Of a stretch of 60,632 nt of DNA, positions 1 to 7,796 are shown piece by piece. Position numbers and translations under genes: made by a program. The DNA is from Selenomonadaceae bacterium (GTDB lineage: Bacteria; Bacillota; Negativicutes; Selenomonadales; Selenomonadaceae), in assembly GCA_017427545.1 (NCBI GenBank), contig JAFRSO010000016.1, positions 1-60,632 of the forward strand, in the 5' to 3' direction. Under the pieces are notes generated by a model. That model was not told the DNA's origin. It ran no database searches and worked only from the letters and a program-made list of their open reading frames with translations. The first letter of the stretch is position 1; each line of letters starts with the position of its first letter.

Positions 1-2
1 AG

Positions 3-122
3 AAACGTGCCGAAGGTAAAGATCATTTGACTGCCATTGGGCATGTCTGTCATAAAATCCTTGCTATTATTTTCGCCGTACTTCGTGATAATAAATCTTA
101 TGTTCCGGCTTCAGCTTCTTGA
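3..122 (+). CDS. IS110-family transposase, C-terminal end (runs off left edge)
   Basis: An open frame enters from the left edge and stops with TGA at 120-122, giving 39 residues that begin KRAEGKDHLTAIGHVCHK. A lysine-rich start, then AIG...KIL and a short hydrophobic run ending in an aromatic and proline (SYVP), is the usual tail of IS110/IS116/IS902 transposases (DEDD-type recombinases). Only the tail is visible, so whether the element is intact cannot be judged. Together with the TnpB remnant at the right edge it shows that insertion elements border this region. Confidence 0.7.
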   Translation, partial: KRAEGKDHLTAIGHVCHKILAIIFAVLRDNKSYVPASAS

Positions 123-151
123 CTTTTCATAGCCGGTCTTTAAATGTGAAA

Positions 152-208
152 AGGGACTAGGGACAGTTCAAAATCCCCAGTCCCTAATTCATAGTTCCCG
201 GTTCCTAT
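152..208. repeat. Heptamer repeat tract, GGGACTA/GTTCCTA type
   Basis: Degenerate 7-bp units such as GGGACTA and AGTCCCT or GTTCCTA appear in opposite orientation in the two halves, so the transcript can fold into a hairpin. It lies between two convergent genes (transposase end and zinc-ribbon gene) and could act as a terminator. It belongs to the repeat family seen throughout the window. Confidence 0.65.
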
Positions 209-209
209 A

Positions 210-509
210 TCAAATTTGCTCGCGCCGTGCAGGACGATGTTTGCTGAAACAATCGCGGCAGTAAACGGGACGGTCGTTTCTCGGCTGGAAAGGTATTTCA
301 GTTTCCTTGCCACATTCAGCGCAGGTCACCGTAAACATTTGCCTCTGCTCACCGCTGTCACGATTGCGTTTACGTTTGTCACGGCAATCACGGCACCGCA
401 CAGGCTCATTCTCGAAGCCTCTTTCCGCGTAAAATTCTTGCTCGCCCGCACTGAAGATAAATTCTTTACCGCAGTCCTTGCACACGAGTGTTTTGTCTTC
501 AAAAGCCAT
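210..509 (-). CDS. Small double zinc-ribbon protein
   Basis: The 99-residue cytoplasmic protein has four CxxC pairs at Cys10/13, Cys39/42, Cys63/66 and Cys84/87. These can form two zinc ribbons separated by a basic stretch (RDKRKRNRD, about residues 43-51). This matches the small probable zinc-ribbon proteins (zf-trcl/CxxC type) common in Firmicutes, whose role is not established; nucleic-acid binding is a guess from the basic linker. The ATG start has a good AAGGAG eight bases upstream, and a sigma-A-like promoter lies at 585-612. Confidence 0.8.
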   Translation of the reverse strand: MAFEDKTLVCKDCGKEFIFSAGEQEFYAERGFENEPVRCRDCRDKRKRNRDSGEQRQMFTVTCAECGKETEIPFQPRNDRPVYCRDCFSKHRPARREQI

Positions 510-584
510 TAAAAAAATCTCCTTACAACTAACAAAAATTCTTACGTTCGACTTTGAACTTTCGCCCCAAATCGATACGCGCAG

Positions 585-612
585 ATTATATCACGCTTTA
601 CAAAAAAAGCAA
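585..612 (-). promoter_or_regulatory. Predicted sigma-A promoter of the zinc-ribbon gene
   Basis: Read on the minus strand: TTGCTT, 16 bases, TATAAT. It lies about 75 bases upstream of the start codon. The -10 box is perfect and the -35 box is weak. Confidence 0.5.
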
Positions 613-621
613 GCTGTAAAT

Positions 622-648
622 CAAAAAGGACACGCCGCGTGACGTGCC
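622..648 (-). terminator. Possible terminator after flagellin/tRNA-Gly
   Basis: On the minus strand a GGCACG...CGTGTCC stem with one bulge is followed by TTTTTGATTT. It is the first hairpin with a T run downstream of the flagellin-tRNA pair. Confidence 0.45.
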
Positions 649-664
649 TCTTGGAAATTTCATG

Positions 665-738
665 TGGAGCGGGCAATGGGAATCGAACCCACCTCTAAAG
701 CTTGGGAAGCTCTCATTCTACCGATGAACTATGCCCGC
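665..738 (-). tRNA. tRNA-Gly (anticodon CCC)
   Basis: A complete cloverleaf can be drawn. The acceptor stem is GCGGGCA/TGCCCGC and the T-loop contains GGTTCGATTCC. The anticodon stem AGAGC/GCTTT holds the loop TTCCCAA, which reads GGG codons, and the 3' CCA is encoded. The 5' end is directly adjacent to the flagellin stop codon, so the two are almost certainly on one transcript and the tRNA is released by processing. Confidence 0.93.
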
Positions 739-1629
739 TTAAGGTAACAAGCTCAATACGTTCATGCGATTTTGGTCAAACATCTTCGAGGCGAAGAGTG
801 CAAATTGTTGTTGAGTTTGCTCGCTGCGAAGATTCATAACTTGCCGTGCAATGTCAGTATCTTCCGAGACAGCTTGTGCGCCCATCTGATTTTCTTCCAT
901 TGTCACATAATTTGCCTGCTGGAACTCCAAACGTTGAAGTTGTGCACCTTGAGTAGTTGCCTCTTCGAGTGTTAGAGAAATGTCTGGCGAAAAACCGTCT
1001 GCAACGTAATCGCCCAAGAAATGCATTGTGTCGAGAATATCGCCGACAACTGAAATTGCGCTGTCGACAAATGCCAACGAACCCTTCGCAGATTCATTAG
1101 TCGACGCGTCGATTGTAACATTGCCCTGTTCGTCCGTCAAGCCCAGAGTACTCGTCCGAAGATCGCCCACTTGAAAGTTTTCGTAACCGTCAATGCCGGC
1201 GAACTTCAAACTGTTTTTTGAGCCGTCAAGCAAAGTCATATCGTTGTATTGAACGTAAGCATTTGAATTAATCTGCGCGACAATCTGGTTGATGTTCTTT
1301 TGAAGAGCCTGCCTGTCAAGCGTGCCGTTAGTGTCGTTTAGCGCGTTGATGAGTTGTGCCCTGACTTTTGACAAGCCGTCAAGAGTATTTTTCGTCGCGC
1401 CTTCAGCAACTTTAACCGCCGAACTAATGTTTTGCGAATTTTGGATTGACTGCGACGTTGCTCCGATATTGCTCGTCAAACGGGCATTTATCGCGTATTC
1501 AGCCGCGCCCATTGATGCGCTCGGATGCTCGGAACCTGTCGAAATTTTTTGAGTCGTTTTCTGTGAGATATTATCGATACGATTATAATTGCTTACATAT
1601 GGATTTACTCCGCCCACCGTCATAGCCAT
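739..1629 (-). CDS. Short flagellin-like protein
   Basis: The 296-residue protein has the conserved flagellin ends that form the D0/D1 helical core. The N-terminus runs NPYVSNYNRI...ISTGSEHPSAS...AAEYAINARL; the C-terminus runs DTDIARQVMNLRSEQTQQQ and then SKMFDQNRMNVLSLL. The central variable region is short, so this is a minimal flagellin or a minor filament paralogue, exported through the flagellar type III system without a signal peptide. No other flagellar gene is in the window. The start (ATGGCTATG) has AAGGGG upstream, and a promoter is predicted at 1688-1716. The TAA stop is flush against tRNA-Gly. Confidence 0.88.
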   Translation of the reverse strand: MAMTVGGVNPYVSNYNRIDNISQKTTQKISTGSEHPSASMGAAEYAINARLTSNIGATSQSIQNSQNISSAVKVAEGATKNTLDGLSKVRAQLINALNDTNGTLDRQALQKNINQIVAQINSNAYVQYNDMTLLDGSKNSLKFAGIDGYENFQVGDLRTSTLGLTDEQGNVTIDASTNESAKGSLAFVDSAISVVGDILDTMHFLGDYVADGFSPDISLTLEEATTQGAQLQRLEFQQANYVTMEENQMGAQAVSEDTDIARQVMNLRSEQTQQQFALFASKMFDQNRMNVLSLLP

Positions 1630-1687
1630 GATAATTCACCCCTTATCCTCCGTGGACTGAAAAAATTATTCCCAATTTATTACATGT

Positions 1688-1716
1688 ATGATAGCATAAA
1701 AAATTTTTCAAGACAA
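1688..1716 (-). promoter_or_regulatory. Predicted sigma-A promoter of the flagellin gene
   Basis: On the minus strand TTGTCT, 17 bases, TATCAT, about 60 bases upstream of the start codon. No sigma-28-like flagellar promoter (TAAA...GCCGATAA) was seen, which is unusual for a late flagellar gene. Confidence 0.55.
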
Positions 1717-1751
1717 GAAATTTTTTTAGAATCAGATTAAAATTTCACTTC

Positions 1752-1786
1752 AGGGAGCAGGGAGTAGGTTTTACTTTTCCCTAACC
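1752..1786. repeat. Heptamer repeat tract, GGGAGCA type
   Basis: GGGAGCA and GGGAGTA units are followed by an inverted TTCCCTAACC. The tract lies just after the stop codon of the P-loop gene and upstream of the flagellin promoter. Confidence 0.55.
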
Positions 1787-1796
1787 TCATTTCAAG

Positions 1797-2645
1797 TCAA
1801 AAAATTCTTCGGCGCGGCTCAACATAAAGGGCGCGGACACTTATATCGACGGCGTGGACAATCATGCCCGTGGTGAATTCCACGGCGTCGCGGACGTGAC
1901 TTTGAGTTTGCTGAATAAGCGTCGGAATATGATTGCCGTAGCTCAAGACGACTTCGCAGGAAATTGTCAAGCCGTGATCTTCGTCATTTTTGAGCAGGTG
2001 TTTGACGGTAACATTTTTCAAGCTCTTGACAAATTCGCGCGCCTTGATGATTCTCTCGACGATAGCTTGAATAACTTTGTCATCGATAATCAACTTGCCG
2101 TAGTAACTGAAAACAGGTCGGACGATTGATTTTTCACCGAGCTTGCGACGCCTGACATTTGATTGCTTGAAAATTGATTGGAGGGGATTAACCAAAAATC
2201 CGGAAAAATGCGGCTTGAGTTCGATTGTCGGAACGGGGATAATGTGTTTGCCTTCTTTTAGGCGGTGAAATTGCGCAGTCTCGATTTCTCTGCGCGACGC
2301 AATGTCTTCAATCCTAACGATGAGTTGAATTGACGGAAGCTTGAGCGTCTTTGTGATTTTGTGAACCATATTTTCTGACGTGCCGATAACTAAAATTCTG
2401 TGCGGCTGAATAGTTCTGATTGCTTCGCGAACGTCGTCGGCGTGTCCGGGCAGAACGAAAATTGCTCGCCGAACTGCCATAATTTTACTTTTTTCGGTCT
2501 TAGCTGATTCGCCGGCGACAATGTGCCCGTCCTTGATTAAAATTCCGTCGTCGATAATCGCGTCAGCATTATGTTCGCGGGCAACTTGTAAAGCTCGATG
2601 ACTCTTGCCCGTACCACTCGGCCCCACCAGTGCAATTACGTCCAT
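1797..2645 (-). CDS. P-loop ATPase with C-terminal Asp23-like region
   Basis: The 282-residue protein starts with a Walker A motif, GPSGTGKS at residues 8-15, followed by a RecA/kinase-like alpha-beta region to about residue 130. The last ~100 residues (KNVTVKHLL...VVLSYGNHIP...GMIVHAVDISVRALYV) resemble the Asp23/Gls24 fold also present in three genes at 7.4-8.8 kb. It may couple nucleotide binding to envelope-stress function, but no function is established. The ATG has a GGGGGA site nearby; a strong promoter lies at 2742-2770, with a repeat tract in the 5' untranslated region between them. Confidence 0.75.
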   Translation of the reverse strand: MDVIALVGPSGTGKSHRALQVAREHNADAIIDDGILIKDGHIVAGESAKTEKSKIMAVRRAIFVLPGHADDVREAIRTIQPHRILVIGTSENMVHKITKTLKLPSIQLIVRIEDIASRREIETAQFHRLKEGKHIIPVPTIELKPHFSGFLVNPLQSIFKQSNVRRRKLGEKSIVRPVFSYYGKLIIDDKVIQAIVERIIKAREFVKSLKNVTVKHLLKNDEDHGLTISCEVVLSYGNHIPTLIQQTQSHVRDAVEFTTGMIVHAVDISVRALYVEPRRRIF

Positions 2646-2663
2646 TAAAAATCCCCCGTTTTT

Positions 2664-2734
2664 TAGTTAGGAGTTAGGAGGTAGGAGGTAGGAGTTAAAA
2701 ACTGCTCCCTGTTCCCTAATCCCTGCTCCCTAAT
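2664..2734. repeat. Heptamer repeat tract, GGAGTTA / GCTCCCT type
   Basis: TTAGGAG/GTAGGAG units are followed by CTGCTCCCTGTTCCC-type units in opposite sense, making an imperfect hairpin. It occupies most of the 5' leader of the P-loop gene, between its promoter and ribosome site. Confidence 0.7.
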
Positions 2735-2741
2735 CATTAAA

Positions 2742-2770
2742 ATTATACCGCGCTTTTGGAAGTCTTACAA
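2742..2770 (-). promoter_or_regulatory. Predicted sigma-A promoter of the P-loop/Asp23-like gene
   Basis: On the minus strand TTGTAA, 17 bases, TATAAT; nearly consensus. It is divergent from the RTX promoter at 2801-2829. Confidence 0.7.
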
Positions 2771-2800
2771 CAAAATTTTTAATCATAAAAAGATTTTTTC

Positions 2801-2829
2801 TTGCGCGTAAATGTTATGCTTGCTATAAT
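2801..2829 (+). promoter_or_regulatory. Predicted sigma-A promoter of the RTX-like gene
   Basis: TTGCGC, 17 bases, TATAAT, followed 29 bases later by the ATG preceded by GAGGAG. The -10 box is perfect. Confidence 0.7.
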
Positions 2830-2857
2830 TAAAAAAATTTTTTGAGGAGATGATTTT

Positions 2858-5800
2858 ATGGCTGTGATTGAAAACTCTACCGCCAACAGCTTGGTCAGCG
2901 GCACTTCAGGCGACGATACCATTACCAACACCGGTGAGGGTGCGACGATTCAAGCTCTCGGCGGCAATGATTCTATTTACAACGCCTGGAATAAAGATTA
3001 CGACGAAAACGAAGATTATGACGAAGACGAAGATTACGACGAGGACAGACAATATTATTTTCCTGACAACACGTCAATCAGCGGCGGTGAAGGTAACGAT
3101 TCCATTACCAATTACGGTAGAAAAGTTACAATCGAAGGCGATAACGGTAACGATTTAATTTCCAATGACATTACAACAAAAATGGTCTATGAAGAAGATG
3201 AAGATTATTCTTACTCCGAAGATGGGGAGTATTATGTTGAAGAAACTGTTACTTCCCCGGACAACACTTCAATCTTCGGTGGCGCAGGCAACGATTCTAT
3301 CCGCAACTATGGTAAAGAGGCAACAATTGATGGCGGCGCGAGTGACGACCTCATTAGGAATTTACGAAAAATAGATGAGGTGGAACCTTTCGGAACCGGC
3401 TACGAATGGTACGACACATATTATAAGACTGTCAGCTCGCCCGATAAATCTTTAATCAACGGCGGTGCAGATAATGATTCCATTTACAATGAAGGCTATG
3501 ATGTTACGCTTATGGGTGGGGCGGGAAATGATTCAATTGATAACGGCTACTCTTCCGGTTACAGCGGCGGCGGTAATGTTTTAATTGACGGTGGTGAAGG
3601 CTCCGACACCATACGCAACTATGGAAACCATACAACTCTCATGGGCGGCATAGGCGACGATTCTATTGTCAATTCGTTAATAAAAATTAGGCAGGAGTGG
3701 TCAACTTACACTGACTTTAGCGGAGCTTACGGCGCAATAATGGATGGCGGCGCAGGCAACGACAGAATTATAAACGAAGGCGACAACTCGTCCATAAACG
3801 GTGGCGAAGGTAGCGATTATATTTACAATCGGACTGTAACCGTAAATAATTATCATGAATATTATGATGAAGATAAGGACTCCTATTATTCGCCCGACAA
3901 CGTTACACTAGACGGCGGCGAAGGTTCCGATACTATTTACAACGAAGGTACAAATGCTTCAATTAATGGTGGGGCAGGTAACGATGAAATTTACAACTAC
4001 AATCAAAAAGATGAAGTCTCCTATTATTCACAAAACAAAACGACAATTGATGGCGGTACGGGCGATGATTATATTTCCAACAGCGGCTCGAACTCGTCGA
4101 TAAACGGTGGGACTGGCAACGATTATATTTCCAACAGCGGCTCGAACTCGTCGATAAACGGCGGGGCTGGCGACGACATCATCAGCTTGGGTGAATACAC
4201 TGCGGCTAATGTGATTTTCTACAAGGCGGGTGACGGCAACGATTCTATTGCCGGTTTCAATGAGGACGACACGCTCAAAATCGGCGACGGTACCGGCACT
4301 TACTCCACCTTAAAGAGCGGCTCGGATATTATAGTGACGGTTGGCGACGGCAAGATTACTCTTCAAGACGCGGCAAATTTGGCGACGCTCAACATTGCGG
4401 AAACTTATATTACCCTCACCGAAGGCGACGACTATTACGAGAACACTTTGGCCGACGCGACGATTGCAGCTCTGGGTGGCAACGATTCGATTTACAATCT
4501 GGCTGTAAAAGAAATTGTTTACTATGAAGATTGGGAAGACGAAGATGAGGAATACGAAGAAATTATTATTAGCTCTCCTGACAAAACTTCAATTAACGGT
4601 GGCGCAGGTAACGATTCAATTTCCAACGAAGGTAAAGAAGTAACAATCCTCGGTGGCACAGGTAATGATTCTGTTTATAACTACGGCGCGCAAGTTTCAA
4701 TCAACGGCGGCGATGGAAAGGATTACGTTTATAACAACCACGGCCAATATGCCACAATCAATACGGACGCAGGCAATGATTCTGTTTACAACTATAGCGA
4801 CAATGTAACAATCAATACCGGTGACGGGAAGGATTATGTTTTTAACGATTACAGCTCGCAAGTTTCAATCAACGTCGGCGCGGGTAATGATTCCGTCTAC
4901 AACGACAGCGGCGATAGAGTTTCAATCAACGCCGGTGCAGGCAACGACCTCATCAGCTTAAGCAGTTACGCGGATCATAATTTGATTCAATACTCTGAAG
5001 GTGACGGCCTCGATAAAATTATCGGTTTGGATTCAAACGACACGTTGAAAATTGGCAACGGCAACGGCACTTACTCCACCTTAAAGAGCGGCTCGGATAT
5101 TATAGTTACTGTCGGCAACGGGAAAATTTCTTTGATAGGCGCGGCGAGTTTGGATAAGCTCAACATTGCGGGCACGGAAAAATCTGCGACGCCTTCAACA
5201 CTCCTTACCGTCACGAATTCGACGACCTCACCTTTGACACTCGACGCGGCCGTTAAAAATGTCAACGCCTCGAAACGCACGACTGCTATCAAAATTACCG
5301 GAAATGCACTGGCCAATTCAATCAGCGGCGGCTCCAAGAATGATTCAATTTATGGCGGCAAGGGCAATGATACTCTCCTCGGCAACAAAGGAAATGATAA
5401 ACTTTTCGGTGAGGTCGGCAACGATTCATTGAGTGGCGGTGACGGTGCAGATACCTTGAGCGGTGGGGCTGGTAATGATAAATTGCTCGGCGGAAGCGGC
5501 AACGATTCATTGAGTGGCGGCGACGGTCTCGATACTTTAAGCGGCGGGGCTGGTAATGATAAATTGCTCGGCGGTAACGGTAACGATTCATTGAGTGGCG
5601 GTGACGGTGTCGATACCTTAAGCGGCGGGGCTGGTAATGATAAATTGCTCGGCGGTAACGGCAACGATTCATTAAGTGGCGGTGACGGTGCCGATACCTT
5701 GAACGGTGGCAGCGGTAATGACAGCTTGACGGGCGGCAAGGGTAATGACTTGTTCGTTTACAGCGCGGGCAAGGACGTTATTACCGATTACGCGACGGAC

Positions 5801-6478
5801 GATAAAATTTCTATCGGCGCGGCAGTTTCCAAGGCGACAGTCAGCGGCTCTAACGTCGTCTTCACAATCGGCAGCGGTTCACTTACCGTCAAGAACGGCA
5901 AAGGTAAAACTCTCAACATGATCGATTCGGCGGGCAAGAGTTATTCGACGATCGTCAGCGGCTCGACAACTTTAACCTTGACGAACTCGACAAAATCCCC
6001 CGTGACGGTCGATTCCGCAATAAAAACTATCGACGCCTCTGCGCGGACAACTGCCGTTAAAATCACGGGCAATACGCTTGCAAATACAATACTCGGCGGC
6101 AGTGGCAAGGATTCAATTTATGGCGAGGCGGGCAATGATTCGATTATCGGTAATGCGGGCAACGATAAACTTTATGGCGGGGCAGGCAATGATATTCTCC
6201 TCGGCGGTAAGGGTGACGATTCACTTTGGGGCGAAGCTGGTGCAGATAAATTTATTTACGCTCAAGGCGACGGCAAGGATGTAATCTTCGGCTTTGATAA
6301 TGGCGACACTCTCACGCTTGACGGGCTGAATTTTTCCGCGACTTACAAAAATTCCGCGATAACGTTTAAGGTCGGTTCAACCTCAAATGCTGTCACGCTG
6401 AAAAATTTCACGGCGACGAGTTTTCATATCGACAACGCGACTTACAAAATCAGCGGCAGCAAGTTAGTTAGGAGTTAA
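2858..6478 (+). CDS. RTX-like calcium-binding repeat protein with acidic Tyr-rich loops
   Basis: The 1206-residue protein is built almost wholly of glycine/aspartate repeats. The first ~830 residues have GG-G-GNDSIYN-type repeats. Acidic tyrosine-rich loops interrupt them, the clearest near residues 45-68, 110-125, 330-343 and 556-568, typically followed by SPDN-(T/V)-(S/T)-I-x-GG. Residues ~820-970 and ~1070-1140 hold canonical RTX nonapeptides (GGxGND-x-L), ending in a DGKDVIFGFDNGDTLTL-type module. RTX proteins bind calcium outside the cell and are normally exported by a type I system using a C-terminal signal; there is no N-terminal signal peptide and no type I transporter nearby. No enzyme domain is visible, so an adhesin or surface-layer role is an inference. 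The last residues (VRS) and the TAA stop come from a heptamer repeat. Confidence 0.85.
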   Translation: MAVIENSTANSLVSGTSGDDTITNTGEGATIQALGGNDSIYNAWNKDYDENEDYDEDEDYDEDRQYYFPDNTSISGGEGNDSITNYGRKVTIEGDNGNDLISNDITTKMVYEEDEDYSYSEDGEYYVEETVTSPDNTSIFGGAGNDSIRNYGKEATIDGGASDDLIRNLRKIDEVEPFGTGYEWYDTYYKTVSSPDKSLINGGADNDSIYNEGYDVTLMGGAGNDSIDNGYSSGYSGGGNVLIDGGEGSDTIRNYGNHTTLMGGIGDDSIVNSLIKIRQEWSTYTDFSGAYGAIMDGGAGNDRIINEGDNSSINGGEGSDYIYNRTVTVNNYHEYYDEDKDSYYSPDNVTLDGGEGSDTIYNEGTNASINGGAGNDEIYNYNQKDEVSYYSQNKTTIDGGTGDDYISNSGSNSSINGGTGNDYISNSGSNSSINGGAGDDIISLGEYTAANVIFYKAGDGNDSIAGFNEDDTLKIGDGTGTYSTLKSGSDIIVTVGDGKITLQDAANLATLNIAETYITLTEGDDYYENTLADATIAALGGNDSIYNLAVKEIVYYEDWEDEDEEYEEIIISSPDKTSINGGAGNDSISNEGKEVTILGGTGNDSVYNYGAQVSINGGDGKDYVYNNHGQYATINTDAGNDSVYNYSDNVTINTGDGKDYVFNDYSSQVSINVGAGNDSVYNDSGDRVSINAGAGNDLISLSSYADHNLIQYSEGDGLDKIIGLDSNDTLKIGNGNGTYSTLKSGSDIIVTVGNGKISLIGAASLDKLNIAGTEKSATPSTLLTVTNSTTSPLTLDAAVKNVNASKRTTAIKITGNALANSISGGSKNDSIYGGKGNDTLLGNKGNDKLFGEVGNDSLSGGDGADTLSGGAGNDKLLGGSGNDSLSGGDGLDTLSGGAGNDKLLGGNGNDSLSGGDGVDTLSGGAGNDKLLGGNGNDSLSGGDGADTLNGGSGNDSLTGGKGNDLFVYSAGKDVITDYATDDKISIGAAVSKATVSGSNVVFTIGSGSLTVKNGKGKTLNMIDSAGKSYSTIVSGSTTLTLTNSTKSPVTVDSAIKTIDASARTTAVKITGNTLANTILGGSGKDSIYGEAGNDSIIGNAGNDKLYGGAGNDILLGGKGDDSLWGEAGADKFIYAQGDGKDVIFGFDNGDTLTLDGLNFSATYKNSAITFKVGSTSNAVTLKNFTATSFHIDNATYKISGSKLVRS
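5417..5716 (+). repeat. Tandem 81-bp repeats inside the RTX gene
   Basis: About 3.7 near-identical 81-bp units begin at 5417, 5498, 5579 and 5660. Each encodes 27 residues (GNDSLSGGDG-x-DTLSGG, then AGNDKLLGG-x), that is three RTX nonapeptides. The high DNA identity suggests recent expansion and a site of recombination. Confidence 0.85.
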
Positions 6479-6550
6479 AACTTGTTCCTTGTTCCTTATT
6501 CCTTCTTCCTTACAAAGGAGTTAGGAGTTAAAATCTGCTCCCTGTTCCCT
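6463..6550. repeat. Heptamer repeat tract, GTTAGGA / GTTCCTT type
   Basis: AGTTAGGAGTTA units flank TTGTTCCTTGTTCC and CTGCTCCCTGTTCC units. The left end encodes the final residues and stop codon of the RTX protein; the right end reaches the bidirectional terminator. Confidence 0.7.
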
Positions 6551-6556
6551 TGCAAA

Positions 6557-6596
6557 GAAAAAATCCCCTTCCGATTTTGGAGGGGGAAATTTTTTA
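6557..6596. terminator. Bidirectional terminator between RTX gene and nusB
   Basis: The stem CCCCTTCC/GGAGGGGG has a GATTTT loop, an A run on the left and a T run on the right, so it can stop transcription from both convergent genes. Confidence 0.85.
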
Positions 6597-6606
6597 TGTG
6601 TAAGAT

Positions 6607-7026
6607 TCACTTTGAAATTGCTTCAAGAATACCGTTTACAAATCGGCTTGAATCGTCGGTACCGTATCTTTTCGCAAGCTCCACCGCCTCATTAATGACG
6701 ATGTTTTTCTGGATAGCCGGCTCAACAAATTGCATTTCATAAACGGCGAGTCGCAAAATATTTCTGTCCGCCGCCATGATCCGTGACAGCTGCCAGCCCG
6801 GTTTCAAATGCGCCGTTATGATTTCGTTAATCTCTTCAAGATGCGCCCGCGTGCCCTTGACCGTGCTTTCAATGTATGCCAAATCTTTTTTCGTCAGTCT
6901 GGGATTGTCGTCAAACATCGTTTCAACGGCAAGATTTTCGCAGTATTCGCGATTGTCTTCCTCGAAATTAAAATCCAACTGAAACAACGCCTTGAAGGCT
7001 GCCTCTCGTGCAAATTTGCGACTCAT
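6607..7026 (-). CDS. nusB: Transcription antitermination factor NusB
   Basis: The 139-residue protein is all-helical and typical in length. It starts MSRKFAREAAFKALFQLDFN and ends with the conserved NIVINEAVELAKRYGTDDS...FVNGILEAI. NusB binds boxA RNA with NusE (S10) and supports antitermination of rRNA operons. It follows the asp23/amaP/DUF2273 genes, a usual Firmicutes order. AAGGAG precedes the ATG. A repeat-derived hairpin separates it from DUF2273 and may modulate readthrough. Confidence 0.95.
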   Translation of the reverse strand: MSRKFAREAAFKALFQLDFNFEEDNREYCENLAVETMFDDNPRLTKKDLAYIESTVKGTRAHLEEINEIITAHLKPGWQLSRIMAADRNILRLAVYEMQFVEPAIQKNIVINEAVELAKRYGTDDSSRFVNGILEAISK

Positions 7027-7035
7027 ATTTTCTCC

Positions 7036-7107
7036 TTAGAAACTAGTAATTAGGAACTGGGAACTAGTAGGGATTAGTTTTCTAGTTCCTAGTTCCTAGT
7101 TCCTAAC
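7036..7107. repeat. Heptamer repeat hairpin (TAGGAAC type), copy 1
   Basis: The left arm carries TAATTAGGAACTGGGAAC and ACTAGTAGGGATTAG; the right arm carries three CTAGTTC-type units in opposite sense, with a TTTT loop. The sequence is nearly identical to 15604-15673 and related to 19306-19379, 25362-25406, 27043-27108 and 28120-28190. Confidence 0.85.
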
Positions 7108-7109
7108 CC

Positions 7110-7361
7110 TCACCAACGCTGAATTTTCTCCGGTAAGATTTCGTCGAGCTTGTGAAGAATTTTTTCAACCAAATCATCTTTGCTGTCGAATCTGGAACCG
7201 ACGAACAATCCGATTGTCCCGCACAAAAATATAAACAGTGTGTTAAAAAAGCCGATTGACAAAATCGCCGCGCCCGCAACCAGTCCCGTGATAAAGCCGA
7301 TTTTCCTTGTGCGGTGCGATTCAAACAGGTCGATAACAAAATTTTTGATTGCCTCGAACAT
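7110..7361 (-). CDS. DUF2273 small membrane protein
   Basis: The 83-residue protein has one long hydrophobic stretch at about residues 22-55, probably two short membrane helices around a glycine-rich turn. Basic and amphipathic ends (FVIDLFESHRTRK and a charged tail ending LPEKIQRW) flank it. This is the DUF2273 pattern, regularly encoded beside asp23 and amaP in Firmicutes; its role in envelope homeostasis is inferred from context only. The start has GGTGA upstream. It stops with TGA just before a heptamer repeat. Confidence 0.85.
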   Translation of the reverse strand: MFEAIKNFVIDLFESHRTRKIGFITGLVAGAAILSIGFFNTLFIFLCGTIGLFVGSRFDSKDDLVEKILHKLDEILPEKIQRW

Positions 7362-7373
7362 TTAAATCACCGC

Positions 7374-7787
7374 CTACCTCACGCGTTGCCGCTTTTGTGT
7401 AACGGGCTTAACTATTTGGCGAACTTTGACTTCGACGGGCACATAAAATTCAGGCGATAAATTTTCTTTCAATGCCGCGTTGATTACTTGATCTGCCGCC
7501 AAACTTGCTTTAGGCGCGGAACATCCTTCAGCCAACGTCGCCGTCAGTCGAATTTTCATCGGCACCACGGAAGTAGTTGTAACTTTTTCGACCGAAACTT
7601 CTGCCTCATGAATTTCTTTGATTTGTGACAAAGCTCTCTCGGCAATTTTTTGAATCACCGAAAATTCTACGCGAACCAGTCCGAAGTCCGTCTTTTGCAA
7701 CAAAAAATCTCCACTGCTCGTCCGCGCCGAAAGTGTCACGACTTTTTTTGTCTTATGTAAAATTTTCCCGATTAGATCTCTTAACAT
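7374..7787 (-). CDS. Asp23/Gls24-like protein without membrane anchor
   Basis: The 137-residue protein has the Asp23 fold pattern: VRVEFSVIQKIAERALSQIKEIHEAEVSV, then PMKIRLTATLAEGCSAP, then VPVEVKVRQIV. It is strikingly like the C-terminal domain of the neighbouring AmaP-like protein but lacks the two membrane segments, having a basic N-terminus instead. It lies between amaP and DUF2273 with a gap of 9 bases. It is probably a duplicate of the AmaP soluble domain; a partner role in the same envelope complex is inferred. Confidence 0.75.
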   Translation of the reverse strand: MLRDLIGKILHKTKKVVTLSARTSSGDFLLQKTDFGLVRVEFSVIQKIAERALSQIKEIHEAEVSVEKVTTTSVVPMKIRLTATLAEGCSAPKASLAADQVINAALKENLSPEFYVPVEVKVRQIVKPVTQKRQRVR

Positions 7788-7796
7788 GTCGGCACC

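Noticed and set aside
5350..5739. Antisense open frames of 116 and 129 residues rich in Pro/Ser or Arg/Tyr
   Set aside because: They are mirror frames of the RTX repeats; periodicity follows the sense gene and there is no ribosome site.
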